This document shows positions 34,736 to 42,319 of a stretch of DNA of 64,000 nucleotides, piece by piece. A program made the position numbers and the translations under genes. The notes beneath the pieces were generated by a model, which was not told the origin of the DNA, searched no databases, and was given only the letters and a program-made list of their open reading frames with translations. Source of the DNA: Nitrosomonas sp. Is79A3 (GTDB lineage Bacteria; Pseudomonadota; Gammaproteobacteria; Burkholderiales; Nitrosomonadaceae); the NCBI RefSeq assembly GCF_000219585.1, contig NC_015731.1, positions 2,542,001-2,606,000 of the forward strand, given 5' to 3'. The first letter of the stretch is position 1. Each line of letters starts with the position of its first letter.

Positions 34736-35026
34736 TTAAGATTGGCATGCGCATTCGGCTGTAACTTGACTGTCAACCGACAGCTCAGGCCATATTGTTT
34801 CCCAGTCATCAGGAAATAAAATCTGGCGTGTTATGGCTGAATTAGTCACCTCTTCAATCTTCACCGCAAGCCTGACAAGCTTGTCGTCAGGAATATTGCC
34901 AGCTGATCGCCAATCACTCACAGAGGGAGGTTTGATATTGAGAATCTTGGCAACAGCGAATGTGCCGCCGAGAATGTCAATAATCTGACCCGCTGTAATT
35001 TGACCAATACCAATAGCTGTTTTCAT
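34736..35026 (-). CDS. Cro-type repressor
   Basis: A 96-residue DNA-binding protein (MKTAIGIGQITAGQIIDILG start) with the helix-turn-helix GTFAVAKILNIKPPSVSDWR as in P22 Cro/YdaS-like regulators. It is divergent to the CI-type gene across a 97-bp operator region, defining the lysis-lysogeny switch. The start at 35026 is chosen over 35035. It probably binds the AGTAATGCCTA sites found both here and at 38837-38872. Confidence 0.85.
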   Translation of the reverse strand: MKTAIGIGQITAGQIIDILGGTFAVAKILNIKPPSVSDWRSAGNIPDDKLVRLAVKIEEVTNSAITRQILFPDDWETIWPELSVDSQVTAECACQS

Positions 35027-35055
35027 ATGCATCATCCAGTAATAACTTAAATCAT

Positions 35056-35119
35056 ATGTTAGGCATTACTTATTACTATGTCAATAGGCATTACTTATTT
35101 AATTAATGTTAGGATTAAC
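35056..35119 (-). promoter_or_regulatory. Leftward early promoter with paired operators
   Basis: On the minus strand TTGACA (35084-35079), a 17-bp spacer and TAACAT (35061-35056) form the promoter for the Cro-type gene. The 11-mer AGTAATGCCTA occurs twice (complement at 35060-35070 and 35085-35095): one copy touches the -10 element and one lies just upstream of the -35. A degenerate third site (TAGGATTAACT, 35109-35119) lies near the repressor start. This is the immunity operator. Confidence 0.85.
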
Positions 35120-35123
35120 TAAT

Positions 35124-35504
35124 ATGCAAACACTAGCCGAAAGATTAAAGATTGCGTTGAAGGGGCCGCCTGAGGTCACACAGAAAGCGCTGGCTGATGC
35201 CTGCGGTATACAGCCACCCTCTGTCAGCGAGTGGTTATCAGGCCGGACAAAGAACATGGAAGGCGCGAACCTCTTGGCAGCCGCAAAATTTCTGCGAGTG
35301 AATCCTGATTGGCTAGCTACCGGGAAAGGCGAAATGCGCCCAAGCGACCCAACAAAATTGGTCACGCAAGATGATCTTGACCTCGCGGAAATAGCGGCGA
35401 TCTACAAAAATCTAGACCCAGCTAACAAAGCAAGAGTAAAAAGCATTATTAAGATTATTGATGATCCAAGCGCCACACAAAAAGCACAAAACCATGATGA
35501 TTAA
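35124..35504 (+). CDS. Short CI-type repressor without protease domain
   Basis: A 126-residue protein. Residues 1-65 are an XRE-type helix-turn-helix (KALADACGIQPPSVSEWLSG) followed by FLRVNPDWLATGKGEMRP, as in lambda-like repressors. Instead of the S24 autocleavage domain it has only a short helical tail (LAEIAAIYKNLDPANKARVK). RecA-stimulated cleavage is therefore not possible, and induction must work another way, for example through the antirepressor at 43403. ATG 35124 is chosen; a TTG upstream is in frame. Confidence 0.85.
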   Translation: MQTLAERLKIALKGPPEVTQKALADACGIQPPSVSEWLSGRTKNMEGANLLAAAKFLRVNPDWLATGKGEMRPSDPTKLVTQDDLDLAEIAAIYKNLDPANKARVKSIIKIIDDPSATQKAQNHDD

Positions 35505-35565
35505 TAACATCTTAGAGTTAAGCGATTGGTGCGAGAAAGATCCCTGCAAATGCAGGATAGGATGA
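35494..35565 (+). CDS. 23-residue WCE-CKC micropeptide
   Basis: A frame overlapping the last codons of the repressor gene reads MMINNILELS then DWCEKDPCKCRIG and stops before the nuclease gene. The motif W-C-E-x4-C-K-C recurs in the frame at 36047-36208 (NWCETVTCKC). The overlap with the repressor end suggests translational coupling. The function is unknown; a regulatory peptide or small metal-binding protein is possible. Confidence 0.4.
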   Translation: MMINNILELSDWCEKDPCKCRIG

Positions 35566-35572
35566 ATCTTAA

Positions 35573-35989
35573 ATGTTATCAGAAACCTTGCTTTGCTTCA
35601 TTTTGTTCGTCACTAACGGCGATACCGTAGTTGCTAATTGTGATCATCATCAAATCATTGTCAGACTGGCGGCAATTGACGCGCCGGAGAAAAGACAGGA
35701 TTTCGGCATTCAATCAAAGCAATCGCTGGTGGAACTGTGTCTCTATAAGAACGCTGAGATTACTCCAAGAACAAAGGATCGATTCGGACGCATGGTAGCC
35801 TATGTGAATTGCGCCGGAGTCGATGCAAATAGCGAACAGATTAGACGCGGCATGGCGTGGGTTTTTGATAAGTATGTGACTGATATAAGCTTGTACAGCC
35901 TACAGAATTCTGCCCAGTCGAAGCATAAAGGCCTATGGAAACACTCTTCACCGACACCGCCTTGGGAATGGAGAAAAGCAATCAACTAA
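35573..35989 (+). CDS. Staphylococcal-nuclease-like (thermonuclease) protein
   Basis: A 138-residue SNase-fold protein: VTNGDTVVANCDHHQIIVRL, then IDAPEKRQDFGIQSKQSL and TKDRFGRMVAYV. The conserved Asp (NGD), Arg and Asp (VRL..IDAPE) and the second Arg (FGR) of the active site are present. The N-terminus (MLSETLLCFILFV) is hydrophobic but short, giving possible secretion. In a prophage it would be a cargo gene, for example degrading incoming DNA in the periplasm. It lies downstream of the repressor and is probably co-transcribed in the lysogen. Confidence 0.85.
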   Translation: MLSETLLCFILFVTNGDTVVANCDHHQIIVRLAAIDAPEKRQDFGIQSKQSLVELCLYKNAEITPRTKDRFGRMVAYVNCAGVDANSEQIRRGMAWVFDKYVTDISLYSLQNSAQSKHKGLWKHSSPTPPWEWRKAIN

Positions 35990-36046
35990 TTAATTGGCTG
36001 CTCGGTCAAATAAAAGCCTAGGAGACCGTGCTATGACCACCCCTGG

Positions 36047-36208
36047 ATGAACAAGCATTACGGAGGTAATACTGCAAATATTTCTGCAGGCATTCTGAAA
36101 GCTTTAGAATATTTCTTACATATCAGCGGATTTAGTGTGAGGTTAACTATCACTACCAATTGGTGCGAAACCGTCACATGCAAATGTGAAAATGGGAACA
36201 GGTATTAA
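36047..36208 (+). CDS. 53-residue small protein with NWCETVTCKC motif
   Basis: ATG 36047 overlaps a preceding short frame (GGATGA), and the frame runs to TAA 36206-36208. The sequence contains GILKALEYFLHISGFSVRL and ends NWCETVTCKCENGNRY. The cysteine motif and part of the DNA (ATTGGTGCGA and TGCAAATG) repeat those at 35524-35556. It lies in the accessory region after the nuclease gene. Coding is suggested by the shared motif only. Confidence 0.4.
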   Translation: MNKHYGGNTANISAGILKALEYFLHISGFSVRLTITTNWCETVTCKCENGNRY

Positions 36209-36278
36209 TTAATGAACTGAGAATGAATTGAACAATCTTAATATTTAGCCGATAATAAAAAATATCTCTCTACTTGTT

Positions 36279-36473
36279 ATGAAAATGTTCGAATTTCTAT
36301 TCTCAAAAAAAACAGCTAAACCTTATCTTGATATTCAGAAGATGAAGGATTCTATTGAGAAAGATGAAGCTCAAATAATCAAAGAACAAGAAGAGTTTAA
36401 AAAAAATGCAGAACGAACACGAGCAGAGATCGAACGAGGGGTCAGACCTCCCGGAAAAAAATTCCGTTTATGA
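36279..36473 (+). CDS. Small charged coiled-coil protein
   Basis: A 64-residue, Lys/Glu-rich, probably helical protein (SIEKDEAQIIKEQEEFKKNA) with a short hydrophobic start (MFEFLF). It overlaps the next gene by 68 bp in another frame, suggesting an operon with it. The start may be ATG 36279 or 36285; no ribosome site is obvious. No family was recognised. Confidence 0.5.
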   Translation: MKMFEFLFSKKTAKPYLDIQKMKDSIEKDEAQIIKEQEEFKKNAERTRAEIERGVRPPGKKFRL

Positions 36474-37275
36474 TTTTCTTTATCATGACATTCAACGTAT
36501 AGGTTCATTTCTTTCGCAATTCGATCCTAACGGACATTTGCAAAGTTCGATCAACTCAAGTTACCTGTCACAAAGCAGAAGTGCCTCATCAGAAAAATCC
36601 ATTACGGCGAAATTGCCTGCCATAGCTGAAGGAAAAACAACAACTGGCCATGGTAATGCCGAAGTTAACAATAACGGTTCCTCAAGGACCTACGATCCCT
36701 TATGGCAAAACTCCATAGCATTGCTTGATTACTTAGAGCAGAGAAACTTGATAGGCAGGGACATTATGCAATCACATATAGGACAATTTGTTCTTGTATC
36801 TGGCAAATTATTCATGTTCGATATGGGATTTATGCAGAAATTAACACAAGGAACGATGCTTAAGAAAGCGTTTGTAAGTGGCTACACTGGAGCAGAAGTA
36901 AATAAGAACAATAAAAATAGCAAAGCCGAAGTTGAAACTGTATTAGAAGTTCTTGCATCACTCCCAGGGTCTATTCAAGCACGTATTATAGGAGATGGTT
37001 TTTCTGTCTGGTCAACACTTAGAGCCGAGGGTTTATCACTATCAACAGATGATCTTCATTTAAAACACGGCCCAAATATTGCGGGGAGCTGGAATGTGTT
37101 AGGTATTTTAGATGCACTACCAGACAACGATACCATCGCTGATTTTTCGTTCTTGCCACCATTCCAATTATCCCTCGCAAATTTCTCTAATTTGATTAGA
37201 CCAACATTTGGAAGATCCTCTGATTATTTCGGCATAACACCACTATTGGTTTTTAGAGAAGTGACGGGGAATTAG
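36406..37275 (+). CDS. DUF6414-like accessory protein
   Basis: A 289-residue soluble protein. The start of the conserved part (VYDFLYHDIQRIGSFLSQFD) resembles DUF6414 proteins (YDFLYxDxxRIxSFLxQ), followed by a Ser-rich segment and a C-terminal beta-rich region (GSIQARIIGDGFSVWSTLRA). Such proteins are found as cargo near small membrane partners, and a role in defence or superinfection control is speculative. It is expressed in the repressor direction and followed by a hairpin at 37384-37417. Lower GC and context mark it as a moron-type gene. Confidence 0.6.
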   Translation: MQNEHEQRSNEGSDLPEKNSVYDFLYHDIQRIGSFLSQFDPNGHLQSSINSSYLSQSRSASSEKSITAKLPAIAEGKTTTGHGNAEVNNNGSSRTYDPLWQNSIALLDYLEQRNLIGRDIMQSHIGQFVLVSGKLFMFDMGFMQKLTQGTMLKKAFVSGYTGAEVNKNNKNSKAEVETVLEVLASLPGSIQARIIGDGFSVWSTLRAEGLSLSTDDLHLKHGPNIAGSWNVLGILDALPDNDTIADFSFLPPFQLSLANFSNLIRPTFGRSSDYFGITPLLVFREVTGN

Positions 37276-37383
37276 GAAAATTATATACCAGCATCAAAGC
37301 CCACCACCTAAGCCATGCTGCTGGCCGTGCTGGGGTTGTTGGGTTTGTGGGTTTGTGGGGCGCATACAAGTGGTGATATAAAG

Positions 37384-37417
37384 AAGCGCGTTTTCAGACA
37401 GGAAAGAAAACGCGCTT
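37384..37417 (+). terminator. Stem-loop after the DUF6414-like gene
   Basis: AAGCGCGTTTTC (37384-37395) pairs perfectly with GAAAACGCGCTT (37406-37417). The following T run is short, so termination efficiency is uncertain. Confidence 0.6.
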
Positions 37418-37439
37418 TAGAAATGATGAAATATAATGA

Positions 37440-37476
37440 CCCAGTTATCAAAACTTAGAGGGGATCGATAACTGGG
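37440..37476. repeat. Inverted repeat in the accessory region
   Basis: CCCAGTTATC (37440-37449) pairs with GATAACTGGG (37467-37476) with a 17-nt loop. It lies in a roughly 330-bp stretch (37276-37605) without a convincing gene and may be an operator or RNA hairpin. Confidence 0.5.
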
Positions 37477-37605
37477 AGACTGCTGCGGCAAGACGTGGTG
37501 GCATCAGTCTTGTATAACTATATCAGTCTACTTATGAAGTTTTTGTGATAAAAATATAAGCGGAAACAAATCGAAACCCAGCCTTCTTCGCGTTGTATAG
37601 GTTCA

Positions 37606-37713
37606 ATGGCTCGTTTGCCGGAGGATACATATCTTGAGCCTGCAAGCAGAAATTGGCAAGCATCCCGGCGATCGCAAACAAATACACAGAAACCGCAGCA
37701 ACTGAATACCTAA
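37606..37713 (+). CDS. Possible 35-residue basic small protein
   Basis: A frame beginning MARLPEDTYLEPASRNWQAS and rich in Arg, Gln and Thr. It ends 8 bp before the next small gene and its stop overlaps that gene's ribosome site (TAAGGA). A minus-strand frame over the same stretch (to 37735) has one membrane-like segment and is an alternative. Evidence for either is weak. Confidence 0.3.
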   Translation: MARLPEDTYLEPASRNWQASRRSQTNTQKPQQLNT

Positions 37714-37721
37714 GGAATAAC

Positions 37722-37802
37722 ATGAACCAACACACAAGAGCAGATCCTCCTCCACCGCCACCGAAGAAGAAAGATCAGTGGGAGGAAAAGAAGCACAAGT
37801 AG
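37722..37802 (+). CDS. 26-residue polyproline-polylysine small protein
   Basis: ATG 37722 follows AAGGAATAAC. The frame reads MNQHTRADPPPPPPKKKDQW and ends EEKKHK. The low-complexity PPPPPPKKK stretch is unlikely by chance and the ribosome site is good. It converges on the membrane protein gene at 37803 with no gap. The function is unknown. Confidence 0.4.
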   Translation: MNQHTRADPPPPPPKKKDQWEEKKHK

Positions 37803-38321
37803 CTAGGCAAAAACAGCCCATATAACTAACGGAGACAACGATAACAAGCCTAACGCAATCGCCACGCTTAGATAAAAAACCTTGCTACTATTACTCCGCT
37901 TACTCATTTCAATATCGTCAATGAGATCATATAACACGTAAGCATACATATGCCCGATGTGTTTATCTTTAATAGTCAGGTAATCCTGCCTATCCAGCCA
38001 ATCTTCAGGATTCCTGCCTAAAACACCATATTTTTCTATATTAATAACCACAAACAACATCACAACACCAGCACAAAAAAATAAAGCTGACCCGATCAGC
38101 CAATAAGAAAGACCATCTGACCGCTCAGCCAAGCCAAATAACGCGAATGCAGCAGCAATATAACCGGCGAACAAAATGAATGCCTTCTGCTCCAACTCCC
38201 GCTTGATGCTCAGCGTATCTTCCAGTCGTTGATTGGCCAGAACCAAATAGAACTTGATCGCTTCGGTATTCAATCCGGTTAGTTTACCGATCTGGTCTTT
38301 CGTCAAAATATTACTTTCCAT
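37803..38321 (-). CDS. Accessory membrane protein with four hydrophobic segments
   Basis: A 172-residue protein starting MESNILTKDQIGKLTGLNTE. It has a soluble N-terminal helix, two adjacent membrane segments (AFILFAGYIAAAFALFGLAE and YWLIGSALFFCAGVVMLFVV), a cytosolic loop with GRNPEDWLDRQDYLTIKDKH and a last segment (LSVAIALGLLSLSPLVIWAV). No family was recognised. As the only minus-strand gene in the accessory block it probably has its own promoter and is a lysogenic conversion or exclusion candidate. Confidence 0.65.
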   Translation of the reverse strand: MESNILTKDQIGKLTGLNTEAIKFYLVLANQRLEDTLSIKRELEQKAFILFAGYIAAAFALFGLAERSDGLSYWLIGSALFFCAGVVMLFVVINIEKYGVLGRNPEDWLDRQDYLTIKDKHIGHMYAYVLYDLIDDIEMSKRSNSSKVFYLSVAIALGLLSLSPLVIWAVFA

Positions 38322-38386
38322 AAAACTATCCCTCCAATTAAAACTGATAAAATCATTCAAAAACCACCAAATCCATAGGATCAATA

Positions 38387-38659
38387 ATGAACGATAAAGA
38401 CCGCATCAAACAAGAAATTACCAAAGAGATCACCGAAAACTTAGGCGTAGCACTCGCACTAATAGTTGGAGGTATCGCCAGAGAAATTGGGCCCGAGAAA
38501 CTTTTGATTTCCTTACGCGCAAATCTAGATCAAGCGCGCACCAGGCCCAAGATACCTGAGAACGCAATCGAAATAGCCAGCTACGCAGTCGTATACCTAG
38601 AGGCGCAATGCCGGAACAATCGGCGCGACGAGGATGGTGGCGGCCAACATAAGCACTAA
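38387..38659 (+). CDS. Small hypothetical accessory protein
   Basis: A 90-residue helical protein, divergent from the membrane protein gene (66-bp gap). ATG 38387 is preceded by AGGATCAATA. Features are LGVALALIVGGIAREIGPEK and a His/Gly-rich end. A minus-strand frame starting at 38726 (MNKREVKEWLSGLKWDGVER) with its own ribosome site overlaps it, so one of the two may be wrong; this one is favoured by its position and clean start. Confidence 0.5.
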   Translation: MNDKDRIKQEITKEITENLGVALALIVGGIAREIGPEKLLISLRANLDQARTRPKIPENAIEIASYAVVYLEAQCRNNRRDEDGGGQHKH

Positions 38660-38750
38660 GCCTCTCCACTCCATCCCATTTTAATCCAGACAACCATTCC
38701 TTCACTTCACGCTTATTCATAACCATCTCCTTTAATTAACATTTAAATAA

Positions 38751-38770
38751 CCCGCTCAGGCGGGTTTTTT
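38751..38770 (+). terminator. Rho-independent terminator closing the accessory region
   Basis: CCCGC-TCAG-GCGGG followed by TTTTTT. It insulates the accessory genes from the rightward operon promoter 78 bp further on. Confidence 0.88.
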
Positions 38771-38836
38771 ATTGCCCAAACTCCACACACGCAGCAACAA
38801 GAATTCCACCCACAGGAAAATAATATCACAAATATT

Positions 38837-38876
38837 AGTAATGCCTATTGACATGGTGATAAGTAATGCCTAATAT
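38837..38876 (+). promoter_or_regulatory. Rightward operon promoter with paired immunity operators
   Basis: TTGACA (38848-38853), a 17-bp spacer and TAATAT (38871-38876) make a near-consensus promoter. AGTAATGCCTA occurs at 38837-38847, abutting the -35, and at 38862-38872, overlapping the -10, exactly as in the cro promoter. Repression by CI and Cro is the natural reading. Confidence 0.88.
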
Positions 38877-38950
38877 TTACCTATCAACAAAAACCATAAG
38901 TCGTAAGCGCAGGGAAAGTTGATCTTAAAAACCACTTTAAAGGACGCAAA

Positions 38951-39250
38951 ATGAAAAAATTATTTCTAGCCGTATTACTGCTTGCCGCCGCATCTGTTCA
39001 AGCTGCTGAATTTTATGTTCCAACCGGTGTAATGGCGGTTTATCCAGGCATCGTCAATGAGCCATATTCCGCGCCGCTGGATAATCGCCTGAAGTTTGCT
39101 GACAAGGATGATTGCGACAAGGCAATTGAAGAAATAGCCAAATCAAAAGCTATTTACGTAAGCACTGACAACGGGACACAAAGACCTGAGCAGGACGCAG
39201 CCACATCGATTGTTGTGGTAGCCGGAGCCTGCATCAAGCAATCTGAATAG
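38951..39250 (+). CDS. Small secreted protein, first gene of the rightward operon
   Basis: A 99-residue protein with a clear Sec signal peptide (MKKLFLAVLLLAAASVQA, cleavage after AQA-like VQA) and a mature part of 81 residues with two cysteines that may form a disulfide (DDCDKA ... GACIKQ). AAAGGACGC precedes the ATG. It is likely periplasmic. No family was recognised; as the first gene under the immunity promoter it is expressed early in the lytic cycle. Confidence 0.7.
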   Translation: MKKLFLAVLLLAAASVQAAEFYVPTGVMAVYPGIVNEPYSAPLDNRLKFADKDDCDKAIEEIAKSKAIYVSTDNGTQRPEQDAATSIVVVAGACIKQSE

Positions 39251-39311
39251 CAGTCAACCAACCAATGCGCCGGGTTCGCCCGGCATTCTTTGGGCACAAG
39301 AGGAAGTAATC

Positions 39312-39653
39312 ATGACCAAACCCATCACAGACACGATGCACCACATCGGCGGCGGATTCTTTATCTCAACCGCCAGCGACAAAATGGCCGAACTGGTGCA
39401 GAAAGTTAACGAATCCGGCAAAGCCGGAAAAATCGAGCTGACCATATCTGTCAAGAAACAAACCAAAAGCGGCGCCATGCACATCACCGGCAAAGTAAAG
39501 GCCACCATGCCAGCGGAAGAACCAATGGAAACGCTGCTGTTCGCCACTGAAGACGGCAGCCTGACACCGAACAATCCCTACCAGCACGACTTGGATCTGA
39601 AAGTGGTCAAGCAAGACACCCAACCACTTAAAACCGTTGAAGGAACAAATTAA
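39312..39653 (+). CDS. Phage early protein paired with DUF2303
   Basis: A 113-residue protein: GGGFFISTASDKMAELVQKV, GKIELTISVKKQTKSGAMHI and FATEDGSLTPNNPYQ. Proteins of this type directly precede DUF2303 genes in many temperate phages of proteobacteria. The role is unknown, possibly recombination-related. It sits 2 bp before the DUF2303 gene and has a ribosome site (AGAGGAAG). Confidence 0.7.
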   Translation: MTKPITDTMHHIGGGFFISTASDKMAELVQKVNESGKAGKIELTISVKKQTKSGAMHITGKVKATMPAEEPMETLLFATEDGSLTPNNPYQHDLDLKVVKQDTQPLKTVEGTN

Positions 39654-39655
39654 TC

Positions 39656-40510
39656 ATGGAAAGTTTAGAAACCAAAGCCAGCGAAACGCAGGCGATTATT
39701 GATCTGGCATCATCGATCACACCTATTGAGATAGCAGGTCAAGACCACATGAAGCGCGTGGCGCTGCCACCAGGCTGGAAACTGGAAGAGAAAGACGACG
39801 AAAAACTTCTGCCGCAACCAATGCGCAAAAAAGGCACCGTCAATCTGGACGATGTTGATAGTTACATCGGATACATTAATCGCCACAAATCACTTGAATC
39901 TACGGTTATTTATGTAATTGCTAATTATGTCAGTGGCGCCGTCCATTTTAAATGCATCATTAACGATCATGAAGCATATTTAGGAACCTCACCAACCCAA
40001 GACTGGAAAGACTTTGTCGCATTTTATGAACCAAGAAAATCCGTCGAATGGGACCGCTGGAATGTAAAGAACAAAGAACCATTCTCCCAGTTTGAATTCG
40101 CCCTCTTCTTGGAAGACAACCTCCAAGACATCGCCGCAGTCGAAGGCATGCCAACCGCCCAGCAATTGCTTGAAATGGCAACAAAGTTCCAGGCGACCAT
40201 GGACATGCGCTACAAATCAAATATCCGCACGCAAAGCGGCGGCATGAACCTTACGTTTGTTAACGACGATGACGCGCAAACCGTCGAGACCATGAAACTG
40301 TTTGAAAAAATATCAATCGGCATACCTGTTTTCTGGGGTGGAGCAGCCTATCGTATTGATGCTCGGCTGCGTTACCGCGCCAAGGATGGCGGTTTGAAGT
40401 TCTGGTACGAGCTAATACGTGAAGACAAAGTCATGGAAGACGCCACCAAGACCATGATCGACAAGATTAAGGCAGATACAGGCGTTCCACTTTTCTTCGG
40501 CAGACCATAA
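39656..40510 (+). CDS. DUF2303 (YfdQ-like) phage protein
   Basis: A 284-residue protein with the DUF2303 features: LPPGWKLEEKDDE, DVDSYIGYINRHKS, SGAVHFKCIINDHEAYLG followed by a W-K-D-F segment, EFALFLEDNLQDIA and VFWGGAAYRIDARLRYR. The family is common in the early region of lambda- and P22-like prophages (YfdQ in E. coli) and its function is not known. It is translated from ATG 39656 just after the upstream stop. Confidence 0.9.
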   Translation: MESLETKASETQAIIDLASSITPIEIAGQDHMKRVALPPGWKLEEKDDEKLLPQPMRKKGTVNLDDVDSYIGYINRHKSLESTVIYVIANYVSGAVHFKCIINDHEAYLGTSPTQDWKDFVAFYEPRKSVEWDRWNVKNKEPFSQFEFALFLEDNLQDIAAVEGMPTAQQLLEMATKFQATMDMRYKSNIRTQSGGMNLTFVNDDDAQTVETMKLFEKISIGIPVFWGGAAYRIDARLRYRAKDGGLKFWYELIREDKVMEDATKTMIDKIKADTGVPLFFGRP

Positions 40511-40552
40511 GGAAACGAAAACCCATTTCCCTTAACTAACCGGAATATAACC

Positions 40553-41140
40553 ATGACCCAACCACTCAAACTAATCGGCCTGGCAGGCCCGGCAGGCTGC
40601 GGCAAGGACCCCGTCGCGCAGATACTGTGCGACACGCAGGAATTCCGCCGCATCTCACTGGTAGACCCAATCCGCCAAGGGATTTCAACTATGTTAGAAA
40701 TCCCATGGGACCATATGATTGACCATGAACTGAAAGAACTCCCCATGGCTGAACTCTGCGGCAAATCCCCACGCCAGGCCATGCAAACGCTTGGCACAGA
40801 ATGGGGCAGGAACTGCATCGATCCACACATCTGGCTTAAAGTTGCCGAGCGCAAGATGGAATACATCAGACGATTAGCAGAAACCGGCAACGCCTACATC
40901 AGCGGAATAGTGATTAGCGATATCCGCTTCCCCGGTGAAGCCAAATGGCTGCGCGAACAAGGTGGATCCATCTGGCACATCCGCCGGCCGAATAACCCGA
41001 ACGCCACCAAAGCCGGGCACGAGAGCGAAATACCGCTGATCCCGGAAGAAGGCGATTCATTCATCATCAATGACGGCGATATCGATAAGCTGTTTGACGA
41101 TGTACTTATGTTGATGCAACCAAGCAAGGAGGCAGCATGA
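40553..41140 (+). CDS. Phage deoxynucleoside monophosphate kinase
   Basis: A 195-residue P-loop kinase: Walker A GPAGCGKD (residues 11-18), a lid/LID-like basic segment and ISDIRFPGEAKWLREQGG with IWHIRRP, as in T4 gp1-type dNMP kinases found in temperate phages. It would raise dNTP supply for phage replication. The stop overlaps the start of the next gene (ATGA). Confidence 0.9.
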   Translation: MTQPLKLIGLAGPAGCGKDPVAQILCDTQEFRRISLVDPIRQGISTMLEIPWDHMIDHELKELPMAELCGKSPRQAMQTLGTEWGRNCIDPHIWLKVAERKMEYIRRLAETGNAYISGIVISDIRFPGEAKWLREQGGSIWHIRRPNNPNATKAGHESEIPLIPEEGDSFIINDGDIDKLFDDVLMLMQPSKEAA

Positions 41141-41319
41141 TCCCCTTCGATACTAAAAACTACCGTGCACACAGCCACAACCTATTCAGCACATCGGGAT
41201 ACTCAGTGATCGCAATCGTACTGCTGGTGATACTGCTGGCCTATATGGGAGAAAGAGACCGGGAAGCACATGTGAAGCGCGTGCAGGAAGTGGCATCCAG
41301 TCAGTGCGCAGCCAATTAA
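41137..41319 (+). CDS. Small single-pass membrane protein
   Basis: A 60-residue protein with one central hydrophobic helix (YSVIAIVLLVILLAYMG) and a charged C-terminus (ERDREAHVKRVQEV). Its ATG overlaps the kinase stop. The function is unknown. Confidence 0.65.
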   Translation: MIPFDTKNYRAHSHNLFSTSGYSVIAIVLLVILLAYMGERDREAHVKRVQEVASSQCAAN

Positions 41320-41335
41320 TAAGGAGTCATCTGAA

Positions 41336-42316
41336 ATGTTTGATTTCATGAGAGAGAAAGAGGAATCAGTAATCATGGACATCAACCCAGAGGTTGCCAA
41401 GCAGCTTCTGGGCACAAGCCCTGGGAATAGAAAAACACGACGCTGGCATGTTGACATCCTGGCCGACTCAATGGCCAGGGGAGAATGGAGAGTAACCAGC
41501 CAAGGCATTGGTATAGATAGAAACGGCCGCCTGAGAGATGCGCATCATAGATTAATGGCAGTAATCAAATCCGGAGTGACGATCAAGAGCGTAGTTGTTA
41601 TGGGTTTACCATTAAATTCATACGAGGTAATAGATACCGGCATTAAAAGGAATTTATCAGATCTCCTGAACGAGAATAAGCGTGTCACAGACATACTGAA
41701 TGTTGCTGCAGCCATTGTTTTTGATGCGAGAAGAACGGTATCAGTTGACCAGATGCGCCCAATTATTGACTCAGGTTTATACGACACAGCAAAATCGCTT
41801 ATTAATTTCTGTGGCACAGCACGATCGTTCTATTCCTCAGCTCCGATCAAATTGGCAGCGTGCGCGACAATCATGGGCGGCGGTGATGCGGACTACGTGA
41901 TGCAGCAATACAAAGCATTATGCACACTCAATTTCAAACTCATGTCGACGGCATCAATGTCACTTGTAAAACAAGTGGACGATGGCAAGGCTAATGCAAA
42001 GAACAGCAGGAAAGACACCATCGCCAGAGGATTGCGGGTTTTTGATGTAAAACAAAAAGACTGCGATAAATCCAATATAAAACAAGAGGATCTCGATTCT
42101 GCAAGCAGATTAGTCCTGGATGTGTTGAAAATAAAAATCGCCGAGTCAGAGACGAAACCGCAGATTAATGAAACGCCGCCGGAAAATATAAAGCAAAAAG
42201 CCAGCAAAGATCCACTCATCGATGAGGAGCTGAAGGAGCTGCTGGCACAGCCGAACCCGGAACGAGAAAGCTATGTGCATATTTCCGGCAACAGAAAGAA
42301 GTTTGCCAAGGCTTAG
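41336..42316 (+). CDS. ParB-like phage early protein
   Basis: A 326-residue protein. The N-terminal half (NRKTRRWHVDILADSMARGE, then GIGIDRNGRLRDAHHRLMAV and GLPLNSYEVIDTGIKRN) has the ParB/Srx-like nuclease-domain pattern used in a large phage family, where G-x-x-x-D-G-H-H-R becomes RLRDAHHR. The C-terminal 100 residues are charged and probably flexible. A DNA-binding or regulatory role in the early region is likely; details are unknown. A ribosome site AAGGAG precedes the ATG. Confidence 0.75.
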   Translation: MFDFMREKEESVIMDINPEVAKQLLGTSPGNRKTRRWHVDILADSMARGEWRVTSQGIGIDRNGRLRDAHHRLMAVIKSGVTIKSVVVMGLPLNSYEVIDTGIKRNLSDLLNENKRVTDILNVAAAIVFDARRTVSVDQMRPIIDSGLYDTAKSLINFCGTARSFYSSAPIKLAACATIMGGGDADYVMQQYKALCTLNFKLMSTASMSLVKQVDDGKANAKNSRKDTIARGLRVFDVKQKDCDKSNIKQEDLDSASRLVLDVLKIKIAESETKPQINETPPENIKQKASKDPLIDEELKELLAQPNPERESYVHISGNRKKFAKA

Positions 42317-42319
42317 GCG

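Noticed and set aside
37532..37735. Minus-strand 67-codon frame with one membrane-like segment
   Set aside because: There is no ribosome site, and it overlaps two plus-strand small frames, one with a good ribosome site. The evidence is insufficient to choose it.
38430..38726. Minus-strand frame beginning MNKREVKEWLSGLKWDGVER with a ribosome site
   Set aside because: It lies antisense to the 38387-38659 gene for most of its length, and the sequence after the first 25 residues is Arg/Leu-rich shadow. A lost 5' gene fragment remains possible.
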